A program made the position numbers and the translations under genes. A DNA stretch of 64,000 nucleotides from Pegea sp. RAD2-039. Its lineage: Eukaryota > Chordata > Thaliacea > Salpida > Salpidae. A model generated the notes under the pieces. The model was given only the letters and a program-made list of their open reading frames with translations, was not told the DNA's origin and did no database searches. Shown here one piece after another: positions 10,801-22,357 of the stretch (the first letter of the stretch is position 1; each line of letters starts with the position of its first letter). Where the stretch lies: positions 1,240,001 to 1,304,000 of the forward strand of contig JAQGEQ010000363.1 of the NCBI GenBank assembly GCA_034620365.1, written 5' to 3'.

Positions 10801-13800
10801 TCCAATCTCTTTCACTTCCGGTAAGTTTCATCATCTCATCCACAAATGTTGAATCTAATCTTGAGCAGGCATCAACAGCTGGTCACTATTCTCACCCTCC
10901 GCCTCCTTTACCTTTTATGCCTTTCGGGGGTCTGGTCGACATCTCGAAGCCACCTCCAGGATACCCTAATCTTAGCTTCTTACCTCCCCCCAACATCCTT
11001 CCTCCAGTTCAGCCGCAAATCTCAGCAGCTCCTCTCAACATGGATTGGCGTTCTTATCAGAGGTTAGTATCAAATCGACTCTCATCAGCTCTACATCTCA
11101 ATCTTTCGCATCTAGAAGACGATCCCCGTCACCTCCCAAGTGGAAGCGAGGTCGATCCTTCTCGCGTTCGCCTCGTCGTCGAGGGATGAATCGATCTAAT
11201 AAGAGCAAAGTTGATTTGATGTCTGAAGAGTTTACTGAACGATACAGCCGACGAAGATATCGACCTTCTGGAGCTCGTCGTCGCGTTCGATCTCGAAGCT
11301 TCTCATCCGACCGATCTTACTCCACCAGATCGAAAAGCTTTAGTCCTCATTCGTCATCATCCGCGTCGCGATCTTCTAGGTTTGGTTGCGTCATCACCTA
11401 ACAACAGCTCTTTCTCATCACCTTTTTCAGATCGAGTAGATCTTTCAGTGGATCACCAAAACGAGCTCAGAGGCAACAGGCGTCAAAACCGCATCGAAGC
11501 AAAAGCGGTCGAAACAGCTCGCGAAGTCGCTCACCAGCTAATCAGCGCCGTCGAAGCGATAAACGTCACAAGCAATCGCATCGCTCACCGAAACGCAGCA
11601 ACAGGTACATCGTGTCTCCCCTCCCAACACATTTGTTTACTCTTCACGCTTCCAGACGCCGAAATTCGCGCTCGATGACGCCACCACGTGGCAGCTACCG
11701 TGGATCCCGTGCATCACCCTCCAACAGCCGCAAACACTCGCGTCGTTCGACATCGCGATCGCGGAACGAAGCTTTCTTGCGTGCAAACTACAAAAACCGC
11801 GGGGCGCCGACCAACAGCGGAATTCCGATTTCAGTGCTGTCAGCTGCAGGTGAAGAGCTACAAGCTCCCAACCCTCATCTTCTCAAATACTTCAAACTCT
11901 GCTACGAGCGTGATTGGTTGGACAAGGGTATTGTCCCCCCTCACCCTTACGACCAATTCTGTCGTCATTTGCATACTTCTCGATCTCCATCACCTCCTGG
12001 AACCACATCGCGTCTCATTCCATCTCCTGGAAGCCACAAAGCATCTCAACAGTGGTCCGCATCCACTGATCCTTCATCACTTCTCGATGCTCATCAGTCA
12101 TCGAGCGGTTTGAATCCAGAGCAAGTCCGTGAAATCCGACAAAACGTCATCAACAGCGAGATGTATTACGAAGCGCTTCGAACCGCGCAGCCTCCTCCAC
12201 ATACAAACTTCTTCGCATCCGCTACAGCTGATCCTCTTTTTAACGCTGCTGCTGTCGCTGAAATCGTTCACAATCGCAACCTTCACGACGCGCGTCACTT
12301 CATGGGTGGCGACGCAATGCCCTTGGTTCAGAAGTCAGGTTGGGACGATTTACACAAACGTGCGGATTCCAACGATGGCGACGCGACACCAGTTCGCGAC
12401 GAACGAACTTTCGCTACTGACGAATACTTGTCATCGCGTCATCATGATCGCGATGATTACCGGCGAAGTAAGCGTTCGTCACGTGAGCGCCGTCGTTCGC
12501 GTGATCGAACGCGAAATCGATCACGTGAACGAGAAGCGTCACGATCGAAGCGTGATCGTTCGCCGTCTAAGAAGGACTCGAAGAAGTCGAGTAGCGATAA
12601 TCGAAATTCGAAAACGTCGAAGAGTGGATCTGATCGAAACAAGACGTCGAACAGTAGCAGTGATAAGCGATTAGTGAAGTACAAATCTAGTAGTTCACGA
12701 AAAGATACGTCATCACGTGGAAGCAATGATAAAAGTCGAAGCGACGACAAAAGCCGAAGTTCGAAGCACGACAAGAAACCCAAACAGCAGCAAGCAACTT
12801 CAGTAGCTCAGACGAATCATGAAAATGCTTCTGATAAAAAAGAAATTGGTCGAAGCAAACATAAGTCAGATGCAAATCAAAAAGAAGAGAAAATCTCTGA
12901 TAAAGATGAAGTCCCTAAAAAGAAGATCTCTGAGATGGATGAAGTCCAAGAAAAGAAGATCTCCGTTAAAGATGAAGTTCATGAGAAAAAGGTCCTAGAT
13001 AAAGATGAAGTTCAGGAAAAGATCATTGAAGATGTTAATAATCAAAAGACTTTTGACGGATCAGCAAATGATAAAGATGAAGTTGCTCTGAATCCGAATG
13101 TAAGTGATCTTGAGAAGTTGGATGTCAAATCTCAAATGAAAAATGGAGCTGACGAAAAAGTTGTTAATAAAACAACAGAAGAAAGAGTTGAAAAGAAAGA
13201 TCGCCACGACCAATCAAGTCACCACGTGGATCTTCCCAAGTCCAAGTAAGTGTCTACTGACGATCTTGTTGATGTTGACGACTAAATATTTGTTTGATTG
13301 CAGGTGGGACTTGTCTGATGATAATATCAACCGCCCTGCTTCTAGTAAAGCGCCATCTAGTGATCAAAGCAAAGATTTGTATGATGAATCATCGAAAAAA
13401 GATAAGAAGAAGAAACGGAAGCGACAAGATGAAGATGAGGGTCAGGTGAAACCTCGAAAAGTGAAGATCAAACGAAAGTCGTCTTCCAAACCAGAGCAAT
13501 CCGAATTAGTTGGAGAAAAATCCAAACTGGTTCCAGCTGCTTCTCAATCTGATCCCAACAAAAGTGGATTGAAGCGGAAATCAAGTGATGTGAGTCTTGC
13601 TCCAAGTAGCAAGAATCCAACAGACGCGCGACTTGTCATCGAAAGTCGTCGAAACAACCCAAACAGCGACGAACAGCAAAGTAGCAAGCGGTCACGCTTC
13701 ACCGCTGATGCCAATTCTAAACCTCTTTCCGCTAAATCTCAGTCGAACAGTGGTGAGAGTGCAAAGACTAGCCGCGAAAATTCAGTGATAAAAGCAGATC

Positions 13801-14309
13801 TGTGTTGCCGTGGCGACGGTGATATATCAGAAGATGAATCGCTAACAGCTGATGGTCAGATGGATTCAAGTAAAAGTAAAGCTGATAAAAAGTTGGCTAA
13901 AAGATTGAAAAAAAAGAAGAAGAAACACAAACGCAAGCATCGCAAGTGCAAACACAAATCTGGAGATGAAGATGACGACACAACTACGTCACCACGTGGT
14001 CAAGATGCGTGTCTGAGTACTGATTACGTTAGCGATGAAACATCCCCTGTTGGCACTGACTACCGGGACAGCGATCATCATCATGTGTCAAAAGACGCGA
14101 AACGCGAAAAGACAAACTCTTCTGAATCCGAAAAGAACAAAAGAAGTCAGCGTGATGTCAAACCGCGCTCACTAGGTGGCAGCAGCAGCCGTTACAATGA
14201 CAATGAGCGTCATCGAAGCCGCGATAAGTCGCGACGGGAAGTTCGAGATTTTAAGAGAAGGTCACGTGAGCAAGAAGTTCGTCATCGACGTTATCGGTCG
14301 CGATCTTGA
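4855..14309 (+). CDS. RBBP6: RBBP6-type E3 ubiquitin ligase (DWNN, zinc knuckle, RING, SR-rich), 17 exons
   Basis: A nuclear RING ubiquitin ligase and mRNA 3'-processing factor (Mpe1/RBBP6 family). Exons: 4855-5020, 5248-5347, 5667-5724, 8053-8097, 8170-8258, 8544-8655, 8720-8853, 8907-9085, 9140-9243, 9309-9781, 10020-10118, 10265-10820, 10869-11062, 11116-11379, 11431-11604, 11656-13245, 13304-14309. The total is 1780 aa, close to the vertebrate protein. Domains: ubiquitin-like DWNN at about 1-77 (MSAIHFKFSS); CCHC zinc knuckle at 173-186 (CYRCYQPGHYSPQC); RING/U-box at about 271-311 (CTLC, CCGNTFCDDC, CPKC); a Pro-rich part; an Arg/Ser-rich domain from about 770; a Lys-rich tail ending in HRRYRSRS. 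The first introns are long (up to 2.3 kb); those in the SR part are only 48-58 bp. The start is the Met opening the DWNN motif. Confidence 0.96.
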
Positions 14310-14432
14310 TCTCATCACTGTGCGCCTCTTTAAAACTCTTTCTGATATCTTGTTACTCCCCTATTAACAGCTAATTTGTAGCTGATGACGTCTTCTGCTT
14401 TTTTCATGTTTATTTTGTGCTAAGTGAATTTG

Positions 14433-14438
14433 AATAAA
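14433..14438 (+). terminator. Poly(A) signal of RBBP6
   Basis: AATAAA 124 bases after the RBBP6 stop. Confidence 0.65.
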
Positions 14439-14962
14439 ACATGTAAAAGCCTCGTAGAGACAGACTATCTGTTCTTCATTTATCAAAATTACTTGTGTGT
14501 GAGACTTTGTAGTAGATTTTATTGTCAGTCAGATTGAAGATGTACAAATCTATAAAGGTCTTGGCTCAAAATTGTTACAGAAATGTTCATGTTAAACTCG
14601 TGTTGAAATCAGTTTCTTTAAACACTAACTGTAAACTGTTGTTCTAAATTATCTAAATAAACAAACTTTTTTGGGTGATTTTTTATTTTCATTTTCAAGT
14701 AAACATTACAATGTGGACAAGTGCTATAAAGATAAATAAAACATAGACACAATAATGCAAGTATAAAACATCACAACGTTGTTAAGTGAACTAAAAGGTT
14801 TTAGAAAATCAAATATAAAAAGTTCATCTTAAAAAATATTTAATCTTTTAATTAGGATTTTGTTGAGGATTTATTTTTGTCAACTGTTTTCAATAAATTT
14901 AATTACAGTATTACCTGGTGTACTTTGTGGTCATCTCAAGTTATAAAAGTGAAAGTAATTAG
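14439..14962. other. Spacer between convergent RBBP6 and TMEM218
   Basis: Holds the two facing 3' untranslated regions; nothing else is seen. Confidence 0.6.
14870..14875 (-). terminator. Poly(A) signal of TMEM218
   Basis: AATAAA on the minus strand about 90 bases beyond the TMEM218 stop. Confidence 0.6.
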
Positions 14963-15304
14963 TTAATCTGATTTTAATGCTTCTGCATAAGTAGGTTTTA
15001 TAATATACAAATCAAAAATAGTTAAAAATCCAACCAGAAGTAATATAAAGCTCAAAGCTAACAAAGATCTTCTAATATGTGTAATATATTCATAAATAAC
15101 TGGGCCTGAATGAGTATAACTATTTTCATATAATGCCAATAGTATAAGTCCTAAAGGAAGTAATGTTAATATGAAAAATACTACAACCAAGAATTTTAAA
15201 GCCTTTCCTCTAACTTTAGATGTCAGACAGCACACAAAAAGAGCTAATGACCAAAAAACACCACAAATCCACACGCCAGCACCAGCTCCTAAGGAAGTTG
15301 CCAT
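14963..15304 (-). CDS. TMEM218: TMEM218, ciliary transition-zone membrane protein
   Basis: A small membrane protein associated with the ciliary transition zone (tectonic/MKS-type complex in vertebrates). A single exon, 113 aa, the usual family length. It shows the family's N-terminal glycine motif LGAGAGVWI inside the first membrane segment, a short basic cytoplasmic loop (SKVRGKALKF), a second membrane segment (VVFFILTLLPLGLILL), a third (LALSFILLLVGFLTIF) and the C-terminal IKPTYAEAL resembling the family's end. It is convergent with RBBP6. Its presence implies a ciliated organism. Confidence 0.88.
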   Translation of the reverse strand: MATSLGAGAGVWICGVFWSLALFVCCLTSKVRGKALKFLVVVFFILTLLPLGLILLALYENSYTHSGPVIYEYITHIRRSLLALSFILLLVGFLTIFDLYIIKPTYAEALKSD

Positions 15305-16215
15305 AATTGTTCACTAAAGTCTTCAGGAAAACTCCGAATTTTAAATTATTCTAAAACAAACATAATAAAAATGTATAATTAAAAAAGCAGTATTGATGTT
15401 TAATTGGTCATGTTGATTGATTTTGCAAACAACTTAGTTTAGAATGAAACTATAAATAAATGAAAACTGTTTTATTAATAGATTTTATTTCAACTAAATT
15501 CTGTAAACTATTTTAAGATTGTTTTAAGCATCATTATTTTTAATAATTAAATTTTATTCAATCTATTTTCCTCGAAAACAAATATTAAAGATATTAAATT
15601 TCAATCTTATAATAAACTATTTTTATATAATATTGCAAAATGAAAATTAAATTAGCAATATTTCAGTAAATTCTAAATTTAAGTCATAAATATTTGAAAT
15701 ATGAGCAAACATAATTGATACTTTATAGAAAACAAAAATTAATTTAATATATAAATAATGATAAAATCAAAATGTATTTACAAAAAGGATTTAGTTCAAT
15801 CAAAAAAAAGTTTGGTTTCAAATTTAAAAATAAAAATTTTTAATTTATAAAAAACTGTTGCTTAAACTGTAAACAAAAAATTCGAAAGCAGAAATTTAAA
15901 AGTTTGTTTAAAATGTTGCTAATGAAACAAATGTTGCCCAGGTTAAAAAAAAATTAATAGTTTAGAAAAATTATTTCAGAAAAATTTACTATTGAAACAA
16001 TTGTTTTTATAGTTGTTATCTTTTACCATCCTACCATAAATCGAGATAGATTTTGAAATTATACTTCAAATAAACATTTTATTCTTCAAATTATATTCTT
16101 TCTATTTTATAAAATGTTTCAAAGGTCCTCTTTATGTGATTACAAGAGATCGATTTTACTGCCTTAACTTTATTTTTATAAAATTTAAATCAAATACTTA
16201 TAGTACATAGAGAAA

Positions 16216-16287
16216 GATTTTCCTGAAAGACCTCCAGCAATAAGCAATTATGTCTGCCGTTTCCTTGTAAATCAAGACAGGAAAATC
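16216..16287. repeat. Perfect 10-bp inverted repeat with a 52-nt loop
   Basis: GATTTTCCTG at 16216-16225 pairs exactly with CAGGAAAATC at 16278-16287. The loop is less AT-rich than its surroundings. It could be a hairpin RNA or a degraded mobile-element end. Confidence 0.4.
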
Positions 16288-18000
16288 GAGTGATTTGATT
16301 GCTTTTGTTCCATAAGATTTCCGAGTTTTTCTATCTTTATCTTTTTAATTACGTATTTTAAAATACCGAAGTGATATAAGAAATTAATACACTACCAAAA
16401 CGTAAGCTTAATTAGATTAAGTTGATTTTATATTTGGTATTTTATTTCTTACGTGATTATTTTAATTACTTATTTACAAAAACCACGGTTATTTATCTGG
16501 TGCTATACTTTTCTTTGCTAAACCCAATCAAGAATATGTTTTCTGTCTTAAAAAATTTAGTGATAACAAGGCAATACAGTATTAAGCTATAATTGATGAT
16601 ATCAAATAAAGAGTTTTTTAATGAGAATATAGAGGAAGATTGTGAGTTTTTATAGAAAAATGCTAAGATATACTACTCTATCTTCAAATTTTATTATTAC
16701 CTTCATGTCATCTAGTTATAACTATTATGTTCAAATGGGAAAGATATTTTTAAAAGAGCTATGTTTTTGATTTGATTTTAAATATTGTTTGCTTAAATAA
16801 ATATATATATTTTATTTTGGATAAAAGGTTGCTACTTTTCAAATTCAACTTAGTTTACTTCAGAATGACGAAAACATAAAAGTAATCTTCATCCATTTAA
16901 AAATTTAGTTTTTGAGTATAAATGTTTGGAAATTAAAATTAATGAAATCTTCAATTTGATCAAGAAATTTTGACTAACTTTTAAGCTTTACATACTTCCT
17001 TTTACCATCTAGTATGTTTTTTCATAGTCTGATTTTTTGCAAAAGATTCATCTTGATTAGTAATTATTTTACTATGTAAAGCTTTTCAAGCGTTATTTGC
17101 ATTAACAATTTTTAGAAGTAAAACAGATTAACGATTAACATGTTGTAATCAACTGACTCATTTGTTCATAATTAAATCATCTACAATAATCAATAACATT
17201 TTTGGAAATTATTTTTGAATCACTGTTTTTTGAATTGCTTCCACTCGCTTTTTTAGCTTCAGCTTGATTTTTATTCTCAATTGCGGTATTCGATTCAACA
17301 ATCGTACTACAGATTTGATCTGTCCACTAAAAAATCACGTCTGAATATTCTATCCTTTACTTTTTTTAAGTCACGGTGGATTATTAATGTCTTTTAAAAT
17401 AAATATTATAAAAATCAGAAAGTAACTTTTGATTTAGTTGATAATTTGTGTATCAACTTTTCATAAGACTCTCACCGTTTGTGATTCAGGAAGATTCAAA
17501 TTTCAAAAACTGCTAAATTCTGATATCAGATTTACTTGGTCATCGTAAAACTTATAAATTTTTGACTTTTTATATAAAAGAAAATATGAATAATCTGGTA
17601 GTTACATAAGACGTGGTTAGTAAAAATTGTATATAAATCCTGAAGCGTTTTCTGTCATTTTAATTTATCTTCAGTACTTCTATTATATTTTTAGAAAAGT
17701 AGATATTCAGCACCTTTAACTTGCTAGACTTGGTCAAATTTACTTGCTTAAACAGCATGAAAGGCATACATTTTCAAAAATCTTTTCATAAATTATCTTA
17801 TAAATTTTGATAACATTTTAAGTTTTCAAATTGTAAACTTTGAATACTGCTATAAATAAATCAATAAAATTTTTAATTTACAAATGAATGCAACAATAGA
17901 GTGAATTATATATTTTTCTTTCTATCCCTTTTTTCATTATGATAAGAACCCTTTTTAAATCTTCATTTAAACTAAATAAGTACTTTCAGAAGAATATTGT

Positions 18001-18006
18001 TTTATT
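18001..18006 (-). terminator. Poly(A) signal of the unrecognised three-exon gene
   Basis: AATAAA on the minus strand about 90 bases past the proposed stop at 18094. Confidence 0.45.
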
Positions 18007-18093
18007 TTGCAACAGCTTATGTTTGTGGTTAACCATCACAAATATTGTTTTTTGTGCCTTAAAATTTGTGATAAAATTAGTTTGGATTTTATA

Positions 18094-18837
18094 TCAAAAC
18101 ATTTTAAACTCCTTATGAGTTAGATGCATTTCATCCATATACCTGTAATAGATAAAAACAATGATCAATAATAACAAGCAATGAATTTATTTGAATTTAG
18201 GGATTCTGAATTTTCTTCTTGTAATTTTATATTTGAATTACAGAAAATATGATTTTTAGAAAACTTAATTTTGAAATTGAAGACAATGATATAATATGAT
18301 AAAAAAATAAAATGGATTTACTTGGTCATTGAACTGTTGATCTTCGGATGTCTATTTGGTGGAAGCAAATTCATGGCTGGAGGTGGCCCTTGTCCTGAAC
18401 CCCATTTTGGTGGCTGAGTTCGGCTTGCAATACCTTTTGATGGCAAAATCTCTCTTAATGTTGACCATTCTTCACACCGAGTTGATCTTTGGGAAAAAGG
18501 GAGATTTTCTTCTTTACTTCGACTAATATCTTTCAATGATGGGTCTTGAACAGGAATCTAGTTTAGAAAAAAGATTTTAAACAAATTGAATTAAAAGTTT
18601 CAAAGAAATAAAAACTGAAAATGATTTTAAATTTGATCCTACCCACTGAGGTGGTAGATTATCACAAGGTGGCGCTGTTTTGATGGTTTTAAAACGTCCA
18701 ACAGGGACAGAGCTTCTTTCATCAGTTGGGTTGTATCTTTTTGAAACCCAAACTACCTCAGGATTATCTGATCTTGAAGTATCTTCTTTTGAATACTTGA
18801 AATCACCAAATAGTCCCAAACATGCTGAAGCCATCAT
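18094..18837 (-). CDS. Unrecognised 159-aa protein, three exons
   Basis: I do not recognise the family. Exons: 18643-18837, 18322-18557, 18094-18142; phases join (0, then 2) and total 480 bases. The product is soluble, with no membrane segment, rich in Pro, Ser, Trp and charged residues, with repeated short motifs of the type PP-x-W (NLPPQWIPVQD, TQPPKWGSGQGPPPA). This composition is reminiscent of small axonemal (microtubule inner) proteins, which is only an impression. If the last GT is not used, the reading stops at once after SSMTK (TAA); the third exon is favoured by its good acceptor (TATTACAG) and a following AATAAA. The start is the double Met at 18832-18837; an upstream in-frame Met exists but its extension looks like untranslated sequence. 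Confidence 0.62.
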
Positions 18838-21824
18838 AAGATTAAAAGATTTAAAAATCAGCTGAACTTTATATGAAAATTTATTGATTAAAAAATTTGA
18901 TTTCCAAATCTTAAACTTCACCACCAAGTAATTAGTTTATAAGATAAAGTATTGGGATTTACTTTTGAACAATCAGAATCTAATCAATCATTAATGTGAA
19001 GAAAATAAATTTCGACAATAATTGATTTTCATCAAGATTCTAAATCTTAAATTAAACAAATCAATTCTTCTTCAAACCTAATTTTCAATAAAATCCGAAA
19101 ATAAAATGTCTCAGTACCTTTCAATTTAAAGTATTTTTCACTTTAGATATATTTAAATGCTTCATTTGACAAAAAAAATTTCAATAATAACTCTTGTAAG
19201 CCTCGTCGTAATGAAAACATCTCAAATACCTATCGTCACACCTGAGTGAATTCAAACGTGAGCTCATGACTGTTGCTATGCAAAAATGTAAATTAACACT
19301 AGTGGTGCTAGAGCAGCTTTTTAAAATTACAGACATATTTTTCTAAGGCTATCAATTTAGTAAATCAATAGGCTACACCTAGAAAAAAAAATCTAACTGA
19401 TAAAAAACGTTAGCAATTTTGCCTGAAAATTAACTCTTGAATTATATTTATCTATTACAATAAACGCAAAGGAGGGTACCTGAAAAGAGCACCTCTCGCT
19501 AACACACATTTTCACAAATAACATGTAAATATAGAAAGAAAAAGATGTAATATGTGGCAATTCAGTACTTCTTATACAATTACACAGAATATTAACAATA
19601 TAAAAAAGAAAAAAAGTTTCACAGTTTAGAAATGACAATTGTGGCAATTTTATAATTGTGCAGTATGAAGAAAAGTTTGCTCTGATTAAAGTACCAGGTA
19701 ATAGAGCTCATGAAAGTTTATTGCGTGTCGTCTGAATCGATATAACTTGAGGGAAAGACTAATGGAGAAGAAAGTATAGAATTGAAGACCAACTGAATTG
19801 TGAAGAATTAAAAAAATAGTAATTAAATTGTGGATCATCTATCGAATTTCCAAATAATCTTACTAAAAGAAACTGAGACGATGTTCATAACTATCGTATT
19901 TTCTGCATACCAATCTCTAAAATGTTGCCTGAACAGATTTTTTTTTTTATACCACCTTGATATGGAATTCACGTACTGATATTGTATTCAAGAATTGGAC
20001 GACGTATAATTTGAAGAGATTGATACAGAAGTATGGATCCTTAGAACTAAATGTATTTATAATAAGGTAGACAAGGTTGATTAATTTTCCAAAGATTTTG
20101 AAAACATAATTGTGCCATTATGCAAGTTAGATGACACGGTAATGCTAAGGTCTCGGACCGAAGATATTTGTGGAATAATAAATTCAATGATATAATATTG
20201 GTTAAGGAATGTACAGCTGGTTGAAAGAAAGTTACAAGTTAAGAGTTTGTGGGTTGGATTCTGAGCTGCAATAAAAACACGATAAAGTAAGATACATACA
20301 AACTATTAAAAAAGTTTTACAACGTAGTTCAGTATTGAAAAGTAATTTTTTCAGCTAATCCATAAGTCTCAAATACTTTTTTATCTGTTCAAAAGAAATT
20401 CATATCATATATATTTATAAAATAAACAGAAATAGGATTTATTTTCTATAATAAATTTAATAATTTTTTCAGTTTCTTTTTCTTTAACTTATGAATGTGT
20501 GTAAACTGAAACTACCTCTTTAATAAATATTCAGATTTGGCAAACATTTTACTAATCACTTATAATTTAAAATTATTCAAAAATTCTCTTCCCAACTTAA
20601 AACTATCATTCATTCAAACTATAAATCGAAGCAAGTCTAATTTATTTATTTACAAGTGACTTTATTTTAATATTACTCTTATAAGGTTCCCTTAAAACTC
20701 ATATTTTTGAATATGAAAAAGAAACCAAATGAAAACCTGTTTTATTACTTGCTTTAACCTTTATTAGCTTTTTTTTAAATATAACTTTTTATTAATTTAA
20801 ATAAAACTAAATTATTAGTTAACGACAGGCTTCTAATCAATTCGTATTTGTTAACTGGCCTCAAAGTTAGAACAAATTTTTTAAACGGTTTTTTCAAAGC
20901 TTACTTTTTAGATTACCTTAGTTTAATTTGGTTTCAAAGGCTCATATAGACTTCTTCAAAAGAAAAGAAAATAAAAATTTGTAAGCTTTGGTCTTGAGCA
21001 ATTTTGTGATTTGGATATAAATAAGAATACTAAAATCAAAACTGTATAAAGAAGATTAATAAGCTTGAATAGAAAATGAAAACTTACACTTATAGTATTG
21101 TATCAATTTTAGAACATTATAAATCATCTTACTTATTATCTAAGTTATTTTACTATCATAGGTTAATTTCTTTCTTTGCCTGAAATTAGAGCAAAAAGAT
21201 AATCATTTGGTTAGTCAGCGATTATATCTTGAAAGCAGTAATAATTCATTAGCCTGATTTGATGCTATCACAATATTTTTTATGATAATCAATAATAACA
21301 AATTATAATCTTTTCAAAAAGACTAAAACTTGTTTTCAAATCAGTTTAAAAAATCAATAATTTTTCAAAATACAAGTAATTCTTTTTAGGGTATTCCCTT
21401 AAACCTCTATTCTTAATTAGCCAACACCCTTAGCCTTTACACAAGCTTCCTTATAAACAATTTATAAGGAATATCTTGAAATGTATTCTAGAAAGAAGCT
21501 GGTTTGCCTGATTGTTTGATTATCTTCTTTTTTTTGTTTACTTATGAACAGTATATTTTAAATTGAATTTCTGGTGTACAAAGCTTAGACAAAGCATACT
21601 TTCAATTTGAAATATATTTTATTATAAGAGTGTGATATAAATTATAATAAATCTAATATTTTATTTATTATTAATATATAATTTAATTTTGTATTACTTT
21701 AAACAATTTTTTTTGTATTTTCTTTTATATTTGATTATAAAGCATATTTTTTCTCTAAAACTTTTATAAAATACTTTTTTTATCAACAATTAATGTTGAA
21801 TCTTTTATTCTTGATAAAGAAAAA
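18838..21824. other. AT-rich intergenic spacer
   Basis: Divergent upstream region of the unrecognised gene and OXLD1. It contains a SINE fragment at 19444-19515. The stretch 19650-20300 is less AT-rich and may be a decayed element, but I can read no protein in it. Confidence 0.55.
19444..19515 (-). repeat. Truncated copy of the SINE 3' end
   Basis: Shares ACAATAAACGCAAAGGAGGG and the following CTCTCGCTAACACACATT block with the full element at 3612-3790, and lacks the tRNA-like head, as expected of a 5'-truncated retrocopy. Confidence 0.7.
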
Positions 21825-22112
21825 ATGAAAATGTTACAAAGTCTACAACTAGTATTATCAAGGAGGCTCTGTTTGTCTGCCATAATTTTCAAAGATCAAC
21901 AGAAAAGTTTCCCTGAACCACCTCCCTTAAACTTGTGTTGCATGAGTGGATGTGCCAACTGTGTGTGGTTAAAATATACCGAAGAATTAATTGCTTTTTA
22001 TAAAAGTAGTGACGAAGGTGTTGAAAAGGCTTTAGAGGCAATTGAAAGAGATATTGAAGATGTCAATTTAAAATCATACTTAAAAATGGAAATAAAATTT
22101 CTAAAGAAATAG
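21825..22112 (+). CDS. OXLD1: Oxidoreductase-like domain protein 1
   Basis: A small mitochondrial protein of the oxidoreductase-like (OXLD1/YPL107-type) family; its biochemical role is not settled. A single exon, 95 aa. The N-terminus is basic and Ser/Leu-rich, as in a transit peptide. The domain is plain: PEPPPLNLCCMSGC, ANCVWLKYTEEL with three conserved cysteines, and the C-terminal NLKSYLKMEIKFLKK, matching the family's 'lk-hLrMEi' end. The start may be the first or the third codon (both Met). It lies 245 bp upstream of GMF on the same strand. Confidence 0.9.
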   Translation: MKMLQSLQLVLSRRLCLSAIIFKDQQKSFPEPPPLNLCCMSGCANCVWLKYTEELIAFYKSSDEGVEKALEAIERDIEDVNLKSYLKMEIKFLKK

Positions 22113-22259
22113 TTTTTGATTGATATGTTTGACTTTATCAGTTAGATCAATTTAAAGTTAATTATCAGAAAGTAGTTGACCTCCTCATTTTTGGCATACT
22201 TTAAAACAAATCTTTTCTGTTTATATTTATTTAATAATTATATTGTTTATTTTTGCATA

Positions 22260-22265
22260 AATAAA
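22260..22265 (+). terminator. Poly(A) signal of OXLD1
   Basis: AATAAA about 150 bases after the OXLD1 stop and about 95 bases before the GMF start. Confidence 0.55.
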
Positions 22266-22357
22266 AATATTTTATTGTATATTTTTTAACTCTAAATATT
22301 TGAATTGACATTTTACAGAATTTTTTCTTAAGATTTAAATTTAGAATAAAATATAAA

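Larger units (their letters stand above)
15305..18093. other. AT-rich intergenic spacer
   Basis: Upstream of TMEM218 and downstream of the unrecognised gene. No coding exons or RNA genes are recognised; it contains one inverted repeat at 16216-16287. Confidence 0.6.

Noticed and set aside
12098-12875. Antisense and shifted ORFs within the RBBP6 SR region
   Set aside because: Shadows of a long, relatively G+C-rich coding exon; they show no family motif and overlap an exon that joins in frame.
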